This document shows positions 8,582-18,819 of a stretch of DNA of 64,000 nt, in pieces. The notes below the pieces were generated by a model. It ran no database searches, was not told the DNA's origin, and was given only the letters and a program-made list of their open reading frames with translations. This DNA is from Bacteroidales bacterium (GTDB lineage Bacteria; Bacteroidota; Bacteroidia; Bacteroidales; VadinHA17): assembly GCA_016715075.1 (NCBI GenBank), contig JADKBK010000014.1, positions 127,450-191,449 on the forward strand, written 5' to 3'. A program made the translations under genes and the position numbers. Each line of letters opens with the position of its first letter. Position 1 is the stretch's first letter.

Positions 8582-9992
8582 AACTTAAATTTCTTATTGC
8601 TTCGAAAATGACACTTGCAAACCCCGCAACAACAAGTCCGGCAACACAGATGCCAAGCGCCAGGCTGGTTGGAAAATCGCTTTTGAATTTTTCAATGGGA
8701 GATTCCGATTTGTTTATGAACATGGCTTTCACAACAAGGAGATAATAAAACAGTGATATGATAGTATTGAGAACAGCTATAAGCACAAGCAGGTAGAAGC
8801 CTTGTTGGGCAGCAGCTGTGAAGAGGAAGAACTTTCCGAAGAACCCTGCTACCGGAGGAATCCCGGCAAGTGAAAAAAGAGCAAGTGTCATTATAAGACT
8901 GAGCTTCGGATTCGTATGATAAAGTCCGTTATAGTCGTCCATATTCTCTTTACCTGTCTGATTTGAAATGGCGATCACTACACCGAAGGCAGCAAGATTG
9001 GAAAAAATATACACAAGGATATAATAGATGACTGAGGCCATTCCCAGCTCGTTTCCGCCAATTAAACCAAGAAGTATATAACCAGCCTGTGAAATCGAGG
9101 AGAATGCCAGAAAACGCTTTAAATTCTGCTGACGGATGGCAAAAAGGTTACCTATTGTCATTGTAAGGACAGAAACAACGTAAATAGTATGCTGCCATGT
9201 TTTAATTATAGCCGGAAATACTGTAAAAAGCATGATTATGAAAATAAACAATGCAGCTCCCTTGGAGATTACTGACAGGTATGATGTTATGTTTACAGGG
9301 GCACCTTCATATACGTCGGCTGTCCAGAGGTGGAAAGGAACAATAGAGATCTTGAAAGCCATTCCGGCGAAGAAAAAGATAAAGCCAAGAGTCTGAAGGC
9401 TGTTGTTTGTAAAGAGCCTGGCGACTTCACCAAAGTAAAGAGAGCCTGTTGTTCCATATATCATCGATAATCCGTATAGAAGAATTCCTGAGGATAGTGC
9501 AGAGGAGAGAATAAGCTTTATACCTGCTTCGGCCGATTGGTTTTTCATCCTGTCGAAAGCAGCAAGAGCAGCAATCGGAATGGTGGCAAGTTCAATTCCG
9601 ATGTAAAACATAAGGAAATGTCCAGCCGAGATCATGTAGTTCATTCCCGTAGCTGTTGAAATCAGCAGAATGTAATATTCACTTACTTTTTCAGAGTTTT
9701 CAATTTTCCTTAGCCAGGTTATTGACTGAATAATAACAAGTAAAATACCGATATTAAGAACGTTCTTCATAATAGCAGTTGTCCCGGAGGCAACATACAT
9801 TCCTCCGAACAGGCTGCCTGAAGGAGATGGAAGGAATCCAGCAATGGTTACCAGTGCAAACAGTACAGCCGTAATTGTGCTGATATATTTCCGGTTTTCA
9901 TGACTTATGAAAATCTCAGCCATTAATACTATTAGAACCACTGCAATCATCAGCAGTTCCTGCCGCATTATTAAAAAATTTCCTAGGCTCAT
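8571..9992 (-). CDS. nuoN: NADH-quinone oxidoreductase subunit N
   Basis: One of the three antiporter-like proton-pumping subunits of the complex I membrane arm. The 473 residues form about 14 hydrophobic helices. The conserved Glu/Lys residues of the pump channel lie in the GIELATIPIAALAAF and FKISIVPFHLWTADVYEGAP segments, and FLAFSSISQAGYILLGL marks the antiporter-family core. The frame is intact. It is the last subunit gene of the operon, separated from nuoM by 35 bases. Confidence 0.96.
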   Translation of the reverse strand: MSLGNFLIMRQELLMIAVVLIVLMAEIFISHENRKYISTITAVLFALVTIAGFLPSPSGSLFGGMYVASGTTAIMKNVLNIGILLVIIQSITWLRKIENSEKVSEYYILLISTATGMNYMISAGHFLMFYIGIELATIPIAALAAFDRMKNQSAEAGIKLILSSALSSGILLYGLSMIYGTTGSLYFGEVARLFTNNSLQTLGFIFFFAGMAFKISIVPFHLWTADVYEGAPVNITSYLSVISKGAALFIFIIMLFTVFPAIIKTWQHTIYVVSVLTMTIGNLFAIRQQNLKRFLAFSSISQAGYILLGLIGGNELGMASVIYYILVYIFSNLAAFGVVIAISNQTGKENMDDYNGLYHTNPKLSLIMTLALFSLAGIPPVAGFFGKFFLFTAAAQQGFYLLVLIAVLNTIISLFYYLLVVKAMFINKSESPIEKFKSDFPTSLALGICVAGLVVAGFASVIFEAIRNLSFGI

Positions 9993-10027
9993 AATATGTA
10001 ATTATCCAAATAATTTATTACGACTAA

Positions 10028-11533
10028 TTAAAAGGGGCTTATTGCCAGTATTTTTGTGACGATAGGCTGAAGGCTAACACCTATCATATTTGAAAGCCAT
10101 AGTGGTGCAAGGCCTATAGCTGCCACAGCACTTATCAGAGTCACAACCGATATCTTCTCGTACCATTTTGCATCGGGAAGATGGTTAAAATGATCATTTG
10201 TTGTGGGTCCGAGAAGCAGTACAGCAACAACTCTCAGAATATATACGGCAGTTATTACCATCGACGAAACAGCAACTATTGTAACAACCCTGTAAAAAGG
10301 CTCAGGGTGCTGGAATGCTCCAAAAAAGACAGTCATTTCCGCTACGAAACCGCTTAACCCCGGAAGTCCGAGGGAAGCAAGACCTGCAATCACATAGCAG
10401 ACAGAGAGGAAAGGAATGACTTTCATGAGGCCACCCATTTCATTTATCAGCCTTGTATGAGTACGACCGTAGATCATTCCAATAAGTGCAAAGAAGAGGG
10501 CTGTCATAAGGCCGTGTGATATCATCTGGATTACAGCTCCGTTCATTGCTGTTTTGTTCATCATCAGGATCGCAAAAAGAACTAAGCCGCAGTGACTTAC
10601 CGATGAATAAGCGTTGATGTATTTAAGATCTTTCTGGACTATTGCTCCGAAAGCTCCATAGACTACACTTGTTGCTGTAAGAATGATAAATATCCAAGAG
10701 AGCTCATGTGCAGCCTGAGGCATCAGGAATATGGCAACCCTGAAAGCGCCATATCCTCCGAGTTTCATCAGAACACCAGCATGAAGCATCGAAACTGCGG
10801 TAGGAGCAGAGGCATGACCATCAGGTGACCATGTATGGAAAGGGAACAATGCCCCCAGCACTCCGAATCCTACAAATGTGAGAGGGAAGAAGAGTCTCTG
10901 GGCCGACATCGGTATAGTGATTTTAGAAATCTCGAGAATATTGAATGTCAGCGGGCCTCCGTCGGGAGACGAATTAAAATATATGCCAAGTAAGCCTACC
11001 AGGAGTAGTGCTGAACCTCCCATAAGCATAAGGGTCAGTTTCATTGCTGAATACTCCTTTGGACCGGTACCCCAGATTCCTATAAGGAGATACATAGGTA
11101 TTACAGCCAGTTCGTAAAAGAGGAACATGGTGAATAGGTCGATCGATATGAAAAAGCCAAATACCCCGGTTGCAAGCAGAATCAGGGATACAAAAAATTC
11201 CCTTCTGAGAAATTCAACTTCCCATGAGGCAAAAATTCCTGCAATAACTACAATTGATGTCAGGCCTATCATTGCAACTGAAATCCCGTCAACTCCAACG
11301 GCATAATGGATATTAAGACTCTTATACCAGAGGTAATCCTTCACAAACAGCATCTCCTCAGTATTCCCTGCGTGACGGGCAGAGAGGTACATGAATATTA
11401 ATATTGCGGCAAGTATTAACTGTATACCCATCCCGACAGCTGATACAAGACGGACATGTTTCATATCCTGCAAAAAGAGAATGGCAGTTATTGTAAGTAC
11501 CGGGATAACAACGAACAGGGTTAAAATATCCAT
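10028..11533 (-). CDS. nuoM: NADH-quinone oxidoreductase subunit M
   Basis: Antiporter-like membrane subunit of complex I, 501 residues, about 14 transmembrane helices and intact. Diagnostic segments are FFISIDLFTMFLFYELAVIPMYLLIGIWG, with the pump glutamate in YELA, and FPFHTWSPDGHASAPTAVSMLHAG. The latter is typical of NuoM as against NuoL (FPFHIWLPDAMEGPTPVSALIHAA). It lies between nuoL and nuoN on the same strand, 25 bases after the nuoL stop, in the usual gene order. Confidence 0.97.
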   Translation of the reverse strand: MDILTLFVVIPVLTITAILFLQDMKHVRLVSAVGMGIQLILAAILIFMYLSARHAGNTEEMLFVKDYLWYKSLNIHYAVGVDGISVAMIGLTSIVVIAGIFASWEVEFLRREFFVSLILLATGVFGFFISIDLFTMFLFYELAVIPMYLLIGIWGTGPKEYSAMKLTLMLMGGSALLLVGLLGIYFNSSPDGGPLTFNILEISKITIPMSAQRLFFPLTFVGFGVLGALFPFHTWSPDGHASAPTAVSMLHAGVLMKLGGYGAFRVAIFLMPQAAHELSWIFIILTATSVVYGAFGAIVQKDLKYINAYSSVSHCGLVLFAILMMNKTAMNGAVIQMISHGLMTALFFALIGMIYGRTHTRLINEMGGLMKVIPFLSVCYVIAGLASLGLPGLSGFVAEMTVFFGAFQHPEPFYRVVTIVAVSSMVITAVYILRVVAVLLLGPTTNDHFNHLPDAKWYEKISVVTLISAVAAIGLAPLWLSNMIGVSLQPIVTKILAISPF

Positions 11534-11558
11534 AATCAGAAGCTTTTTCTAAAAACTG

Positions 11559-13477
11559 TTATTTCCAAAAATAAATTAAGAGTATTGCCAGCCCTACAAC
11601 ACCTGTGACAAAGACAAATGCATATTTCTGTATCTGGCCTGACTGAAAATCTCTGATCCTGAATGAAACATTCTGGGTTACCGAGGCCATTAAATTCATT
11701 GTTGCATCTACAACATGCCTGTCGAACCATGCTATGGGAGCAGAGATGTATCTGAAGATTACCTTTTTTGTAACAAACAGATAAACTTCATCCATATAAA
11801 ACTTATTGTATGCCCATTTGTAGCCGTGTTTGAAGAGTACTGCAGCCTTGTTGGGAAGCTCGTTTGCATTATAGTACATTAAGTATGCAATTCCGATTCC
11901 AACAATGCCTATCAGAACAGATGGAATTGCAACAATCAGTTCAAGTTCTGTTTCAAATGGTTTTCCGTCTGATGTAATGAGTTCGTTAAACGGAAGGAAG
12001 CCTGCGAACACTGATCCTGCTGCCAGGATTATCAGAGGATAGTCATTGAAGGAGGAGATTCGTGAGGCGTATGATGGTACTGTGTCTCCTTCCCCCAGAA
12101 AATACTGAAATATAGCCTGAACATATAGAACGCTGTTAGTCCTGCAACTGCATATTCTACAGCGAAAAGAATTTTATTGTGATGAAATGCGGCTGCAAGT
12201 ATCTCGTCCTTACTGAAGAAACCCGATAAGGGAGGAATACCTGCAATGGTAAGGCATGCAATCAGAAAAGTAGCGTGGGTGATCGGCAGATACTTTCTGA
12301 GTCCGCCCATATCAGTCATATCGTTGCTGTGAACGGCATGTATTATTGCCCCTGCGGCAAGGAAGAGTAATGCTTTGAAGAAGGCATGTGTGAAGAGGTG
12401 GAACATTGATGCCATAAAACCTAAGCCATCATGTCCGCCATATCCCGAAACACCGAGAGCAAGCATCATATATCCGATCTGCGACATTGTAGAATAGGCA
12501 AGAACCCTCTTAATATCGGTCTGTGTACAGGCGATAACTGCCGCAAAAAGCGATGAGAAGGCCCCTACATAAGCCACTACCTGAAGTGCTGCAGGTGCAG
12601 TAATTGCATATATGGGAAACATCCTTGCCACAAGGTACACACCGGCGACAACCATCGTGGCGGCATGGATAAGAGCTGAAACCGGGGTCGGACCCTCCAT
12701 GGCATCAGGAAGCCATATATGGAAGGGAAACATTGCTGATTTTCCCACACCACCCATATAAACAAAGATCATCGACCATGTCATAACGGACAGTCCCATA
12801 AAGGCAATACCTCCGCCCTGCGTCATTGCTGCACCATTCGGATCGGTAAGCGTTATAAAATCAAATGTTTTAGTGTTGAAAGAGAGAATAAGAATGCCGA
12901 TTAAAAAGCCAAAATCGGCAAAGCGGGTGACAATAAATGCTTTTTTCGAAGCTCTTACTGCAGATGGTTTGGTATAATAGAAACCAATAAGGAGGAATGA
13001 TGAGACACCGACAAGTTCCCAGAAGATATACATCTGGAATATGTTTGTTGCTACAACGAGCCCCAGCATTGAGAAACTGAAAAGTGAAAGGAATGCAAAG
13101 AACCTCTCAAATCCTTTCTCTCCCTTCATATAACCAAGACTGTAAATATGAACCATCAGTGATACTGTGGTGATCACAACAAGCATCATTACGGAGATCG
13201 GATCAAGCAGTACGCCGAGGTCGATATGAAGCTTTTCTGACAGGTTTAACCATACAGTATTGAAAGCTATTATTTTCTGATACCCGGCTTCAGCTTTTTC
13301 ACCACTGAAAAAGTATTGATAGGCTGTAAAATCCGACAGTATGGTAATTACTGCCAGTCCTGCTGTCCCCAAAAGTCCTGAAAGCCTAGCCTTGAGTTTA
13401 TTTCCAGCCAGCCCCAGCAGAAGAAACATCAGGAAGGGTAGGAGGGGAATCAAAATTGTATAACCGAAATTTGTCAT
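11559..13477 (-). CDS. nuoL: NADH-quinone oxidoreductase subunit L, frameshifted
   Basis: Largest antiporter-like subunit of complex I, with the long lateral helix along the membrane arm. The N-terminal 481 residues (12032-13477) contain the channel glutamate in MYIFWELVGVSSFLLIGFYY and the FPFHIWLPDAMEGPTPVSALIHAATM motif. This frame then hits TGA at 12032-12034. The C-terminal ~160 residues, including the lateral helix and final membrane segment, continue in another frame (LIILAAGSVFAGFLPF...). Adding one base to the GG pair at 12037-12038 (CC to CCC on the coding strand) joins HESPPSMTI to PLIILAAG and gives a normal 639-residue NuoL. Both halves are well conserved and the operon is otherwise intact, so I favour a sequencing or assembly error over a null allele. 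Confidence 0.9.
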
Positions 13478-13505
13478 ATTTAACTTATCCTTGAGATGGT
13501 AATAA

Positions 13506-13823
13506 TCAGAATTTCATTTCATTAACGTCTTCAACATTGATGGTGGTGAACCTCCTGTATATGTTGATTATAATAGCTATTGCCACAGCAGCTTCGCAGG
13601 CAGCAACTGCAATAACGAAAAGGCTGAAGAACATTCCTTCAAGCTTGTGGGGATAGAGGTACCTGTTGAAAGCCAGAAAGTTGATATTAACTGAGTTTAA
13701 TATCAGCTCTACCGACATAAGTATAGTAATCAGGTTCCTGCGGGTAAGAAAACCGTAGACACCTGCAAAGAACATTATTGTCGCCAGAATTAAAAAATAT
13801 TGAACCGGTATACCTGTGCTCAT
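13506..13823 (-). CDS. nuoK: NADH-quinone oxidoreductase subunit K
   Basis: Small membrane subunit of complex I, 105 residues and three transmembrane helices. The conserved glutamates of the E-channel are in ILMSVELILNSVNINF (helix 2) and AACEAAVAIAIIINIYR (helix 3). The length matches the family. It follows nuoJ with a single-base gap and precedes nuoL by 28 bases. Confidence 0.97.
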   Translation of the reverse strand: MSTGIPVQYFLILATIMFFAGVYGFLTRRNLITILMSVELILNSVNINFLAFNRYLYPHKLEGMFFSLFVIAVAACEAAVAIAIIINIYRRFTTINVEDVNEMKF

Positions 13824-13824
13824 A

Positions 13825-14367
13825 TTATTCCTTGTTTAAAATTGTAGACTGTATTTTCGCCGGGCCGCCTTTTTTTGCGATCACAATAGCTCCGATCATG
13901 GCTGCCAGAAGAAGAATTGATATAACTTCGAACGGCAGTATATAACCATCATACTCAACCGATAAAAGGCTTTTCCCAATCAGGTTCATGTCAACCTCTT
14001 TTGCCGCTTCTGTTGTGGCGGAAAAATTATAGTCAAGTAAGGTAACAATAGCCAGTATAGCACCTGCGGCAGATGCCAGAGCTGAAAAAATAACTTTTTT
14101 CAGGCCGGGTGATTCAAACTTCTGATTGATATGACTTGTCAATAAGATTGAGAATATTATCAGAACCACAATACCGCCGGCATAAAGTGTAAGCTGTATG
14201 GCTGCCAGGAACTGGTAGTTAAGCATGAAATAAAGTCCTGAAGTGGATACTAGTACAAACAGAAGAAAAGTTGCAGCCCTGAGAATCTTCCTTGAGGTAA
14301 CCGTTAAAATTGAAAAAACGATTATCATCAGGGCGAAAAGAATAAACATTATCTGATTTGCCGTCAT
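13825..14367 (-). CDS. nuoJ: NADH-quinone oxidoreductase subunit J
   Basis: Membrane subunit of complex I with five predicted helices in 180 residues. The conserved third helix QLTLYAGGIVVLIIFSILLT holds the pi-bulge region involved in coupling. The start codon overlaps the last base of nuoI, and nuoK starts one base after the nuoJ stop, indicating tight translational coupling. Confidence 0.96.
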   Translation of the reverse strand: MTANQIMFILFALMIIVFSILTVTSRKILRAATFLLFVLVSTSGLYFMLNYQFLAAIQLTLYAGGIVVLIIFSILLTSHINQKFESPGLKKVIFSALASAAGAILAIVTLLDYNFSATTEAAKEVDMNLIGKSLLSVEYDGYILPFEVISILLLAAMIGAIVIAKKGGPAKIQSTILNKE

Positions 14368-14846
14368 TACTCAACTCCTTTCATTAATTGTGACCCCGGT
14401 TTGTTTAACTGTTTTATGAGACTGGCCCTGTCAAATACAGCATGTTCAAATTTCTGAGAAAATGCCAGTGCATTTGAAGGACATGTTTTTACGCAAAGTG
14501 CACAGAAGGTGCACATTCCAAGCCTGTAGATGTGTCTGTCGATCGCCCTCTTCTTTTTACCATCCTCAGTGACAATTGTTTTTGAGATCACTTCAATAGT
14601 ACCATTCGGACAGTTGATCTCACAAATACCGCATCCGGTGCATTTATGTTCATTGCTCTCATTGTGCGGCATTACTACTTCGCCCTTGAAGCGTTCGAAC
14701 ATAACAAGATCTTTCCTGTTATTCGGGTATTTCTGCGTAACTATTTCAGATGGTCTGAAAAAGTAACCTGCAGTTACCCTCATTCCTCTGAGCAGTGACA
14801 ATACCCCGTTAAAAATTTCCTTCAGATATTCTATTATACTTCTCAT
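14367..14846 (-). CDS. nuoI: NADH-quinone oxidoreductase subunit I (2x[4Fe-4S])
   Basis: Peripheral-arm subunit that carries clusters N6a and N6b and passes electrons toward NuoB. The 159 residues contain two full ferredoxin motifs, CTGCGICEINCP and CTFCALCVKTCP, which supply the eight cysteine ligands. An amphipathic N-terminus docks to the membrane arm. It sits between nuoH and nuoJ as is usual, with 28 bases to nuoH and a one-base overlap with nuoJ. Confidence 0.97.
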   Translation of the reverse strand: MRSIIEYLKEIFNGVLSLLRGMRVTAGYFFRPSEIVTQKYPNNRKDLVMFERFKGEVVMPHNESNEHKCTGCGICEINCPNGTIEVISKTIVTEDGKKKRAIDRHIYRLGMCTFCALCVKTCPSNALAFSQKFEHAVFDRASLIKQLNKPGSQLMKGVE

Positions 14847-14874
14847 TCAGAGATTTACATTAATATTATAACTA

Positions 14875-16011
14875 TTAAAAATGCCAGCCTTTAAGTACTA
14901 AAAAAGACATAACCAATATGTTGACAAGATTAATCGGCAGGAGGTATTTCCATTCCAGTGTCAGAAGCTGGTCGATCCTGAGCCTGGGGAAAGTCCATTT
15001 GAACAACATAATTATCCAGATTATGAAGAATGTTTTTCCGATATACCAGATAAACGGGGGAATGAAATCCATAACCATATTGAATCCCTCAAGGTTGCCG
15101 ATATGGAATGGCATCCATCCTCCAAGGAACATCGTTGCTGCAATCGATGCTACAATAAACATATTTATATATTCGGCCAGATAGAAAAAGGCGAATTTTA
15201 TCCCCGAATACTCCGTATGATAACCCGCTGTAAGTTCAGATTCAGCTTCAGCCATATCAAAAGGTCCGCGGTTGATCTCAGCGGTTGATGAGATTACATA
15301 AATTATAAATGCGATTATTGCAGGAATATGACCTTTAAATATAAACCAGCCTGTTCTCTGGGCTTCTACAATCTCTGACAATTGCATTGTGCCTGAAAGT
15401 ATTACTATTGTAATCAGAGCAAGCCCTATAGACAATTCATAACTGACAATCTGTGCCCCGCTTCTCATTGCTCCGATAAGAGAGTATTTGCTGTTGCTTG
15501 ACCATCCTGCAAGGAGTACACCTACCACACTCATCGATGAAACAGCCAGTATATAGAATATCCCTATATTGAAATCTATTGCATGCAAACCATTTGCATA
15601 CGGAATGGCAGCAAGTGCCATGAAGTTCACAATTATAACAATATAAGGTGCTATATTGAAAAGAAGACTGTCTGCATTTTTTATTGGAATTATCTCCTTA
15701 AACAGAAGCTTTACAAGGTCGGCAATTGTCTGAAATATCCCGTAGGGACCAATCCTGTTGGGACCAAGCCTGTTCTGAATGAAAGCACAAACCTTTCTTT
15801 CGGCATATACAAGGAACAGACCTACAACTGCATAGAACAAAAGGAAAACAACTCCTACCACCACCATCTCGATAACAGTCGTCCAGAATGGTGAAACTGA
15901 TCCGTTCAGCCATTCGTGAACAGGAGTTGTAAGCAGTGAAAAATCGTATAGGAATTTCCACCACGGCCCTGTAAATGCTGAAACATAACTTGCAATGAAA
16001 TCAAATCGCAT
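14875..16011 (-). CDS. nuoH: NADH-quinone oxidoreductase subunit H
   Basis: Complex I membrane subunit that helps form the quinone-binding chamber and the E-channel. The 378 residues have about eight transmembrane helices. Conserved signatures are AERKVCAFIQNRLGPNRIGP in the first loop and RGPFDMAEAESELTAGYHTEYSG, whose acidic residues line the quinone tunnel. The N-terminal ~30 residues before the first helix are somewhat long. Upstream, 177 bases of repeat-rich sequence separate it from nuoD, the only sizeable gap within the operon. Confidence 0.96.
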   Translation of the reverse strand: MRFDFIASYVSAFTGPWWKFLYDFSLLTTPVHEWLNGSVSPFWTTVIEMVVVGVVFLLFYAVVGLFLVYAERKVCAFIQNRLGPNRIGPYGIFQTIADLVKLLFKEIIPIKNADSLLFNIAPYIVIIVNFMALAAIPYANGLHAIDFNIGIFYILAVSSMSVVGVLLAGWSSNSKYSLIGAMRSGAQIVSYELSIGLALITIVILSGTMQLSEIVEAQRTGWFIFKGHIPAIIAFIIYVISSTAEINRGPFDMAEAESELTAGYHTEYSGIKFAFFYLAEYINMFIVASIAATMFLGGWMPFHIGNLEGFNMVMDFIPPFIWYIGKTFFIIWIIMLFKWTFPRLRIDQLLTLEWKYLLPINLVNILVMSFLVLKGWHF

Positions 16012-16057
16012 ATTGTAATTGTTTCGTTTTCTATTTTAAATCAAAACCTTAATCTTA

Positions 16058-16188
<131 letters not shown>

Positions 16189-17313
16189 CTACCTGTCCAT
16201 ATCCGGAATCACAAAATCCAGCGACCCCGCAATAGCGATCAGGTCGGCTATCTTGAAGCCTTTTGCAAGATGATTCAGAACTCCAAGATTGACAAAGTTC
16301 GGAGACCTGAATTTCACTCTGTATGGATTTTTGTTTCCGTCACTTATCACAAACAGACCTAATTCCCCTCTTGCTGTTTCAACCCTCTGGAAATATTCTC
16401 CTTCAGGAAGTTTTATAACAGGCTTCATCTTTACTGCATACGGACCCTCGGGGATATTGTCGATAAGCTGCTCTATAGTATTCATTGATTGGCGCATCTC
16501 GTCGTTTCTGGCCATATACCTGTGATAAGTATCACCTTCGCTGAACAGGACTTCATTGAATTTGACCTTGTCGTAGGCGCTGTATGGTTCATGTTTCCTG
16601 ACATCGCAGGATAAGCCGGATGCTCTGGCCGACGGACCTGTAATACCGTAGGAAATCGCATCCTGAAGGGTAAGGGGACCAATTCCTGATGTTCGTTCGC
16701 GGAAGATCACATTGCCGGTCAGAATAGTATCATACTCAGGAAGCTTTTTTCTGAAATATTTGATAAAATCCTTAACTCTTTTCTGGAAATTTGGGTGAAT
16801 GTCGTACATGAGTCCGCCGGGACAGTTATAGCTTACTATCATTCTTCCTCCGGTTGTCTCTTCAAAAATATCAAGGATCATCTCCCTGTCGCGAAGACCG
16901 TAAAAGTAACATGTTTGTCCCCCGAGATCCATGCCAAAGGTTGCCCAGAAGAGCTGGTGCGACTGCAGACGTGAAAGCTCGGACATGATAGTCCTGATAA
17001 CCTTTATTCTGTCAGGGATATCCACCTCAAGAGCCTTTTCAACAAGAAGGCATACCGATTCGTTGTTCTGGTGAGCTGAAAGATAGTCCATCCTGTCTGT
17101 AAGGTGGATGATCTGGGGATAGGTTATGCTTTCGCACATCTTCTCTATGCCCCTGTGAATATATCCTATGTGAGGCTGAATGTTTTTTACCGTTTCACCC
17201 TGAAGTGAGACAACAAGCCTGAGCACTCCGTGGGTTGACGGATGCTGCGGTCCCATGTTGACAATAAATTCCTGCTTCTCGTCAGTAGCTATAATTTCTA
17301 CCTTCTCTTCCAT
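16189..17313 (-). CDS. nuoD: NADH-quinone oxidoreductase subunit D
   Basis: 49-kDa-type subunit of the complex I peripheral arm; with NuoB it forms the quinone reduction site. The 374 residues match stand-alone NuoD. Quinone-site signatures are visible: NMGPQHPSTHGVLRLVV at residues 19-35, containing the catalytic histidine, and the conserved HIGYIHRGIEK. The C-terminus SLDFVIPDMDR is the canonical NuoD ending. NuoC is a separate gene 3 bases upstream, not a NuoCD fusion. Confidence 0.97.
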   Translation of the reverse strand: MEEKVEIIATDEKQEFIVNMGPQHPSTHGVLRLVVSLQGETVKNIQPHIGYIHRGIEKMCESITYPQIIHLTDRMDYLSAHQNNESVCLLVEKALEVDIPDRIKVIRTIMSELSRLQSHQLFWATFGMDLGGQTCYFYGLRDREMILDIFEETTGGRMIVSYNCPGGLMYDIHPNFQKRVKDFIKYFRKKLPEYDTILTGNVIFRERTSGIGPLTLQDAISYGITGPSARASGLSCDVRKHEPYSAYDKVKFNEVLFSEGDTYHRYMARNDEMRQSMNTIEQLIDNIPEGPYAVKMKPVIKLPEGEYFQRVETARGELGLFVISDGNKNPYRVKFRSPNFVNLGVLNHLAKGFKIADLIAIAGSLDFVIPDMDR

Positions 17314-17316
17314 AGT

Positions 17317-17772
17317 TTATTTGGTAACAATGTTAATATCATCGACATAGTCTTTCCTCAGCGGAAAACCCCATGAACTGTCGAGAAAGAGCCTTCTCAG
17401 ATCGGGATGGTTTGTAAATCTGATCCCAAGTAGATCATATACTTCCCTTTCGTGAAGATTGGCAGTTTCCCAAATCCCGGCTAACGAATCGATCTGAGGA
17501 TTTTCCCTGTCAGATGTGCGGGTCTTGAGTACAATGGAATGGTTATGAACAGTTGAGCGGAGATGATAGACAACACCAAGATCGTGACCGTAGTCTACTC
17601 CTGAGAGGTTGAACATGAAATCAAACTGAGCCTCCTCATTCTCCCTTAGCTGCCTGGCAAGGGAGTATAACTTTGCAGGTGGAACAATCACCTCTGTGAA
17701 CTGTTTCCCAATCCTGACCTCCAGATCCTGGTCTATCGATTTTATAAAATCTTCTAATTGCTTGTTATCCAT
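17317..17772 (-). CDS. nuoC: NADH-quinone oxidoreductase subunit C
   Basis: 30-kDa-type structural subunit of the peripheral arm, 151 residues. The family signature REVYDLLGIRFTNHPDLRRLFLD is at about residues 109-131, followed by the usual GFPLRKDY closing motif. It lies 30 bases downstream of nuoB and 3 bases upstream of nuoD. Confidence 0.96.
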   Translation of the reverse strand: MDNKQLEDFIKSIDQDLEVRIGKQFTEVIVPPAKLYSLARQLRENEEAQFDFMFNLSGVDYGHDLGVVYHLRSTVHNHSIVLKTRTSDRENPQIDSLAGIWETANLHEREVYDLLGIRFTNHPDLRRLFLDSSWGFPLRKDYVDDINIVTK

Positions 17773-17802
17773 GGATAATCAGATTTCTGAATGTAGAAAT
17801 TT

Positions 17803-18363
17803 TTATTCGTAGCTATGGGAAGCATTTCTCTTCTTCCTGGAGCTGATTGTCTCTGTTTCAATCATCCTCTGGAGCTGAAGCATACCATACAGGAGGGCTT
17901 CAGGGCGGGGAGGGCATCCGGGAATGTAGACATCTACAGGAATGACATGTTCAACTCCCTTAACAACACAATAGGAATTAAGGAAAAATGGTCCCCCGGA
18001 TATTGCGCATGCACCCATAGCAACAACGTATTTGGGCTCAGACATCTGGTCGTACAGCCTTTTCAGTATCGGTGCCATTTTATTTACTATCGTTCCTGCG
18101 ACAACTATGACATCAGCCTGACGGGGGCTGGCACGGTAAACTTCCATACCAAATCTGGCAAAATCGTGCCTTGGCGCTCCTGTTTGCATCATTTCAATGC
18201 CGCAACAGCTGGTGGCAAACGTCAGAGGCCATAATGAGTTTTTACGGCCCCAGTTGATAACATCATCTATGCTGGTCAGAAAAACATTTGACCCGGATTC
18301 CCTTAGAAGTTCAAGGCTTTCATTATCGCCGAACTCCTCATATTTCATTCCTTTTATTCCCAT
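17803..18363 (-). CDS. nuoB: NADH-quinone oxidoreductase subunit B ([4Fe-4S] cluster N2)
   Basis: NuoB carries the terminal cluster N2 that reduces quinone. The ligand set is visible: the tandem cysteines in FATSCCGIEMM, the cysteine in MGACAISGG and the cysteine in VYIPGCPPRPEAL. The open frame extends upstream to 18474, but those 37 codons overlap nuoA and do not resemble NuoB. I place the start at the ATG at 18361-18363 (MGIKGMKYEEF), which overlaps the end of nuoA by 10 bases; the ATG five codons later (18348) is an alternative. The protein is then 186 residues, normal for the family. Confidence 0.95.
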   Translation of the reverse strand: MGIKGMKYEEFGDNESLELLRESGSNVFLTSIDDVINWGRKNSLWPLTFATSCCGIEMMQTGAPRHDFARFGMEVYRASPRQADVIVVAGTIVNKMAPILKRLYDQMSEPKYVVAMGACAISGGPFFLNSYCVVKGVEHVIPVDVYIPGCPPRPEALLYGMLQLQRMIETETISSRKKRNASHSYE

Positions 18364-18704
18364 ATAAGTGCGTGTTTTTTCCAGGCATACAACAGACCAA
18401 GGCCCAGAATGAAGAAAAATATCACTATCTCTACAAACGCTGTCATTCCCACTTCCTTCATCACTACAGCCCATGGAAAGACCAGTACGGTTTCAACATC
18501 GAAAATAAGAAACAGGATTGCAAACAGATAATATCCGACATTGAACTGAAGCCAGGTAATCCCCTCTGTGGGAACACCGCATTCATAAGGATCATTTTTC
18601 TGGGGGTTAAACGATTTTGGAGCGACAATTCCTGAAAAGACAGGTACCAATCCTACAAAAATAGCTCCCAGGATGAAGAATAAAACTAACCATTCGTTAC
18701 TCAT
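18354..18704 (-). CDS. nuoA: NADH-quinone oxidoreductase subunit A
   Basis: First gene of the operon, 116 residues with three transmembrane helices. The loop after helix 1 shows KNDPYECGVPTEG, the conserved NuoA segment with the cysteine that becomes exposed in the deactive enzyme, and helix 2 shows AILFLIFDVETVLVFPWA. The stop overlaps the nuoB start region by 10 bases. No nuoE, nuoF or nuoG lies upstream; the next gene on the strand is the unrelated truA, about 115 bases away. Confidence 0.96.
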   Translation of the reverse strand: MSNEWLVLFFILGAIFVGLVPVFSGIVAPKSFNPQKNDPYECGVPTEGITWLQFNVGYYLFAILFLIFDVETVLVFPWAVVMKEVGMTAFVEIVIFFFILGLGLLYAWKKHALIWE

Positions 18705-18819
18705 AGAAACTGAGATTTAGGTGTATTAAAGCCGCACAAACTTATCAAAATAATTAAACATTGTGAAAGAATTAACACCATAATTTGATGATAATTATCA
18801 TTCGATTTTTATAATGATT

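Noticed and set aside
18364..18474. Extended N-terminus of NuoB (37 extra codons)
   Set aside because: The extension overlaps nuoA in another frame and does not resemble NuoB; the ATG at 18361-18363 gives the family length.
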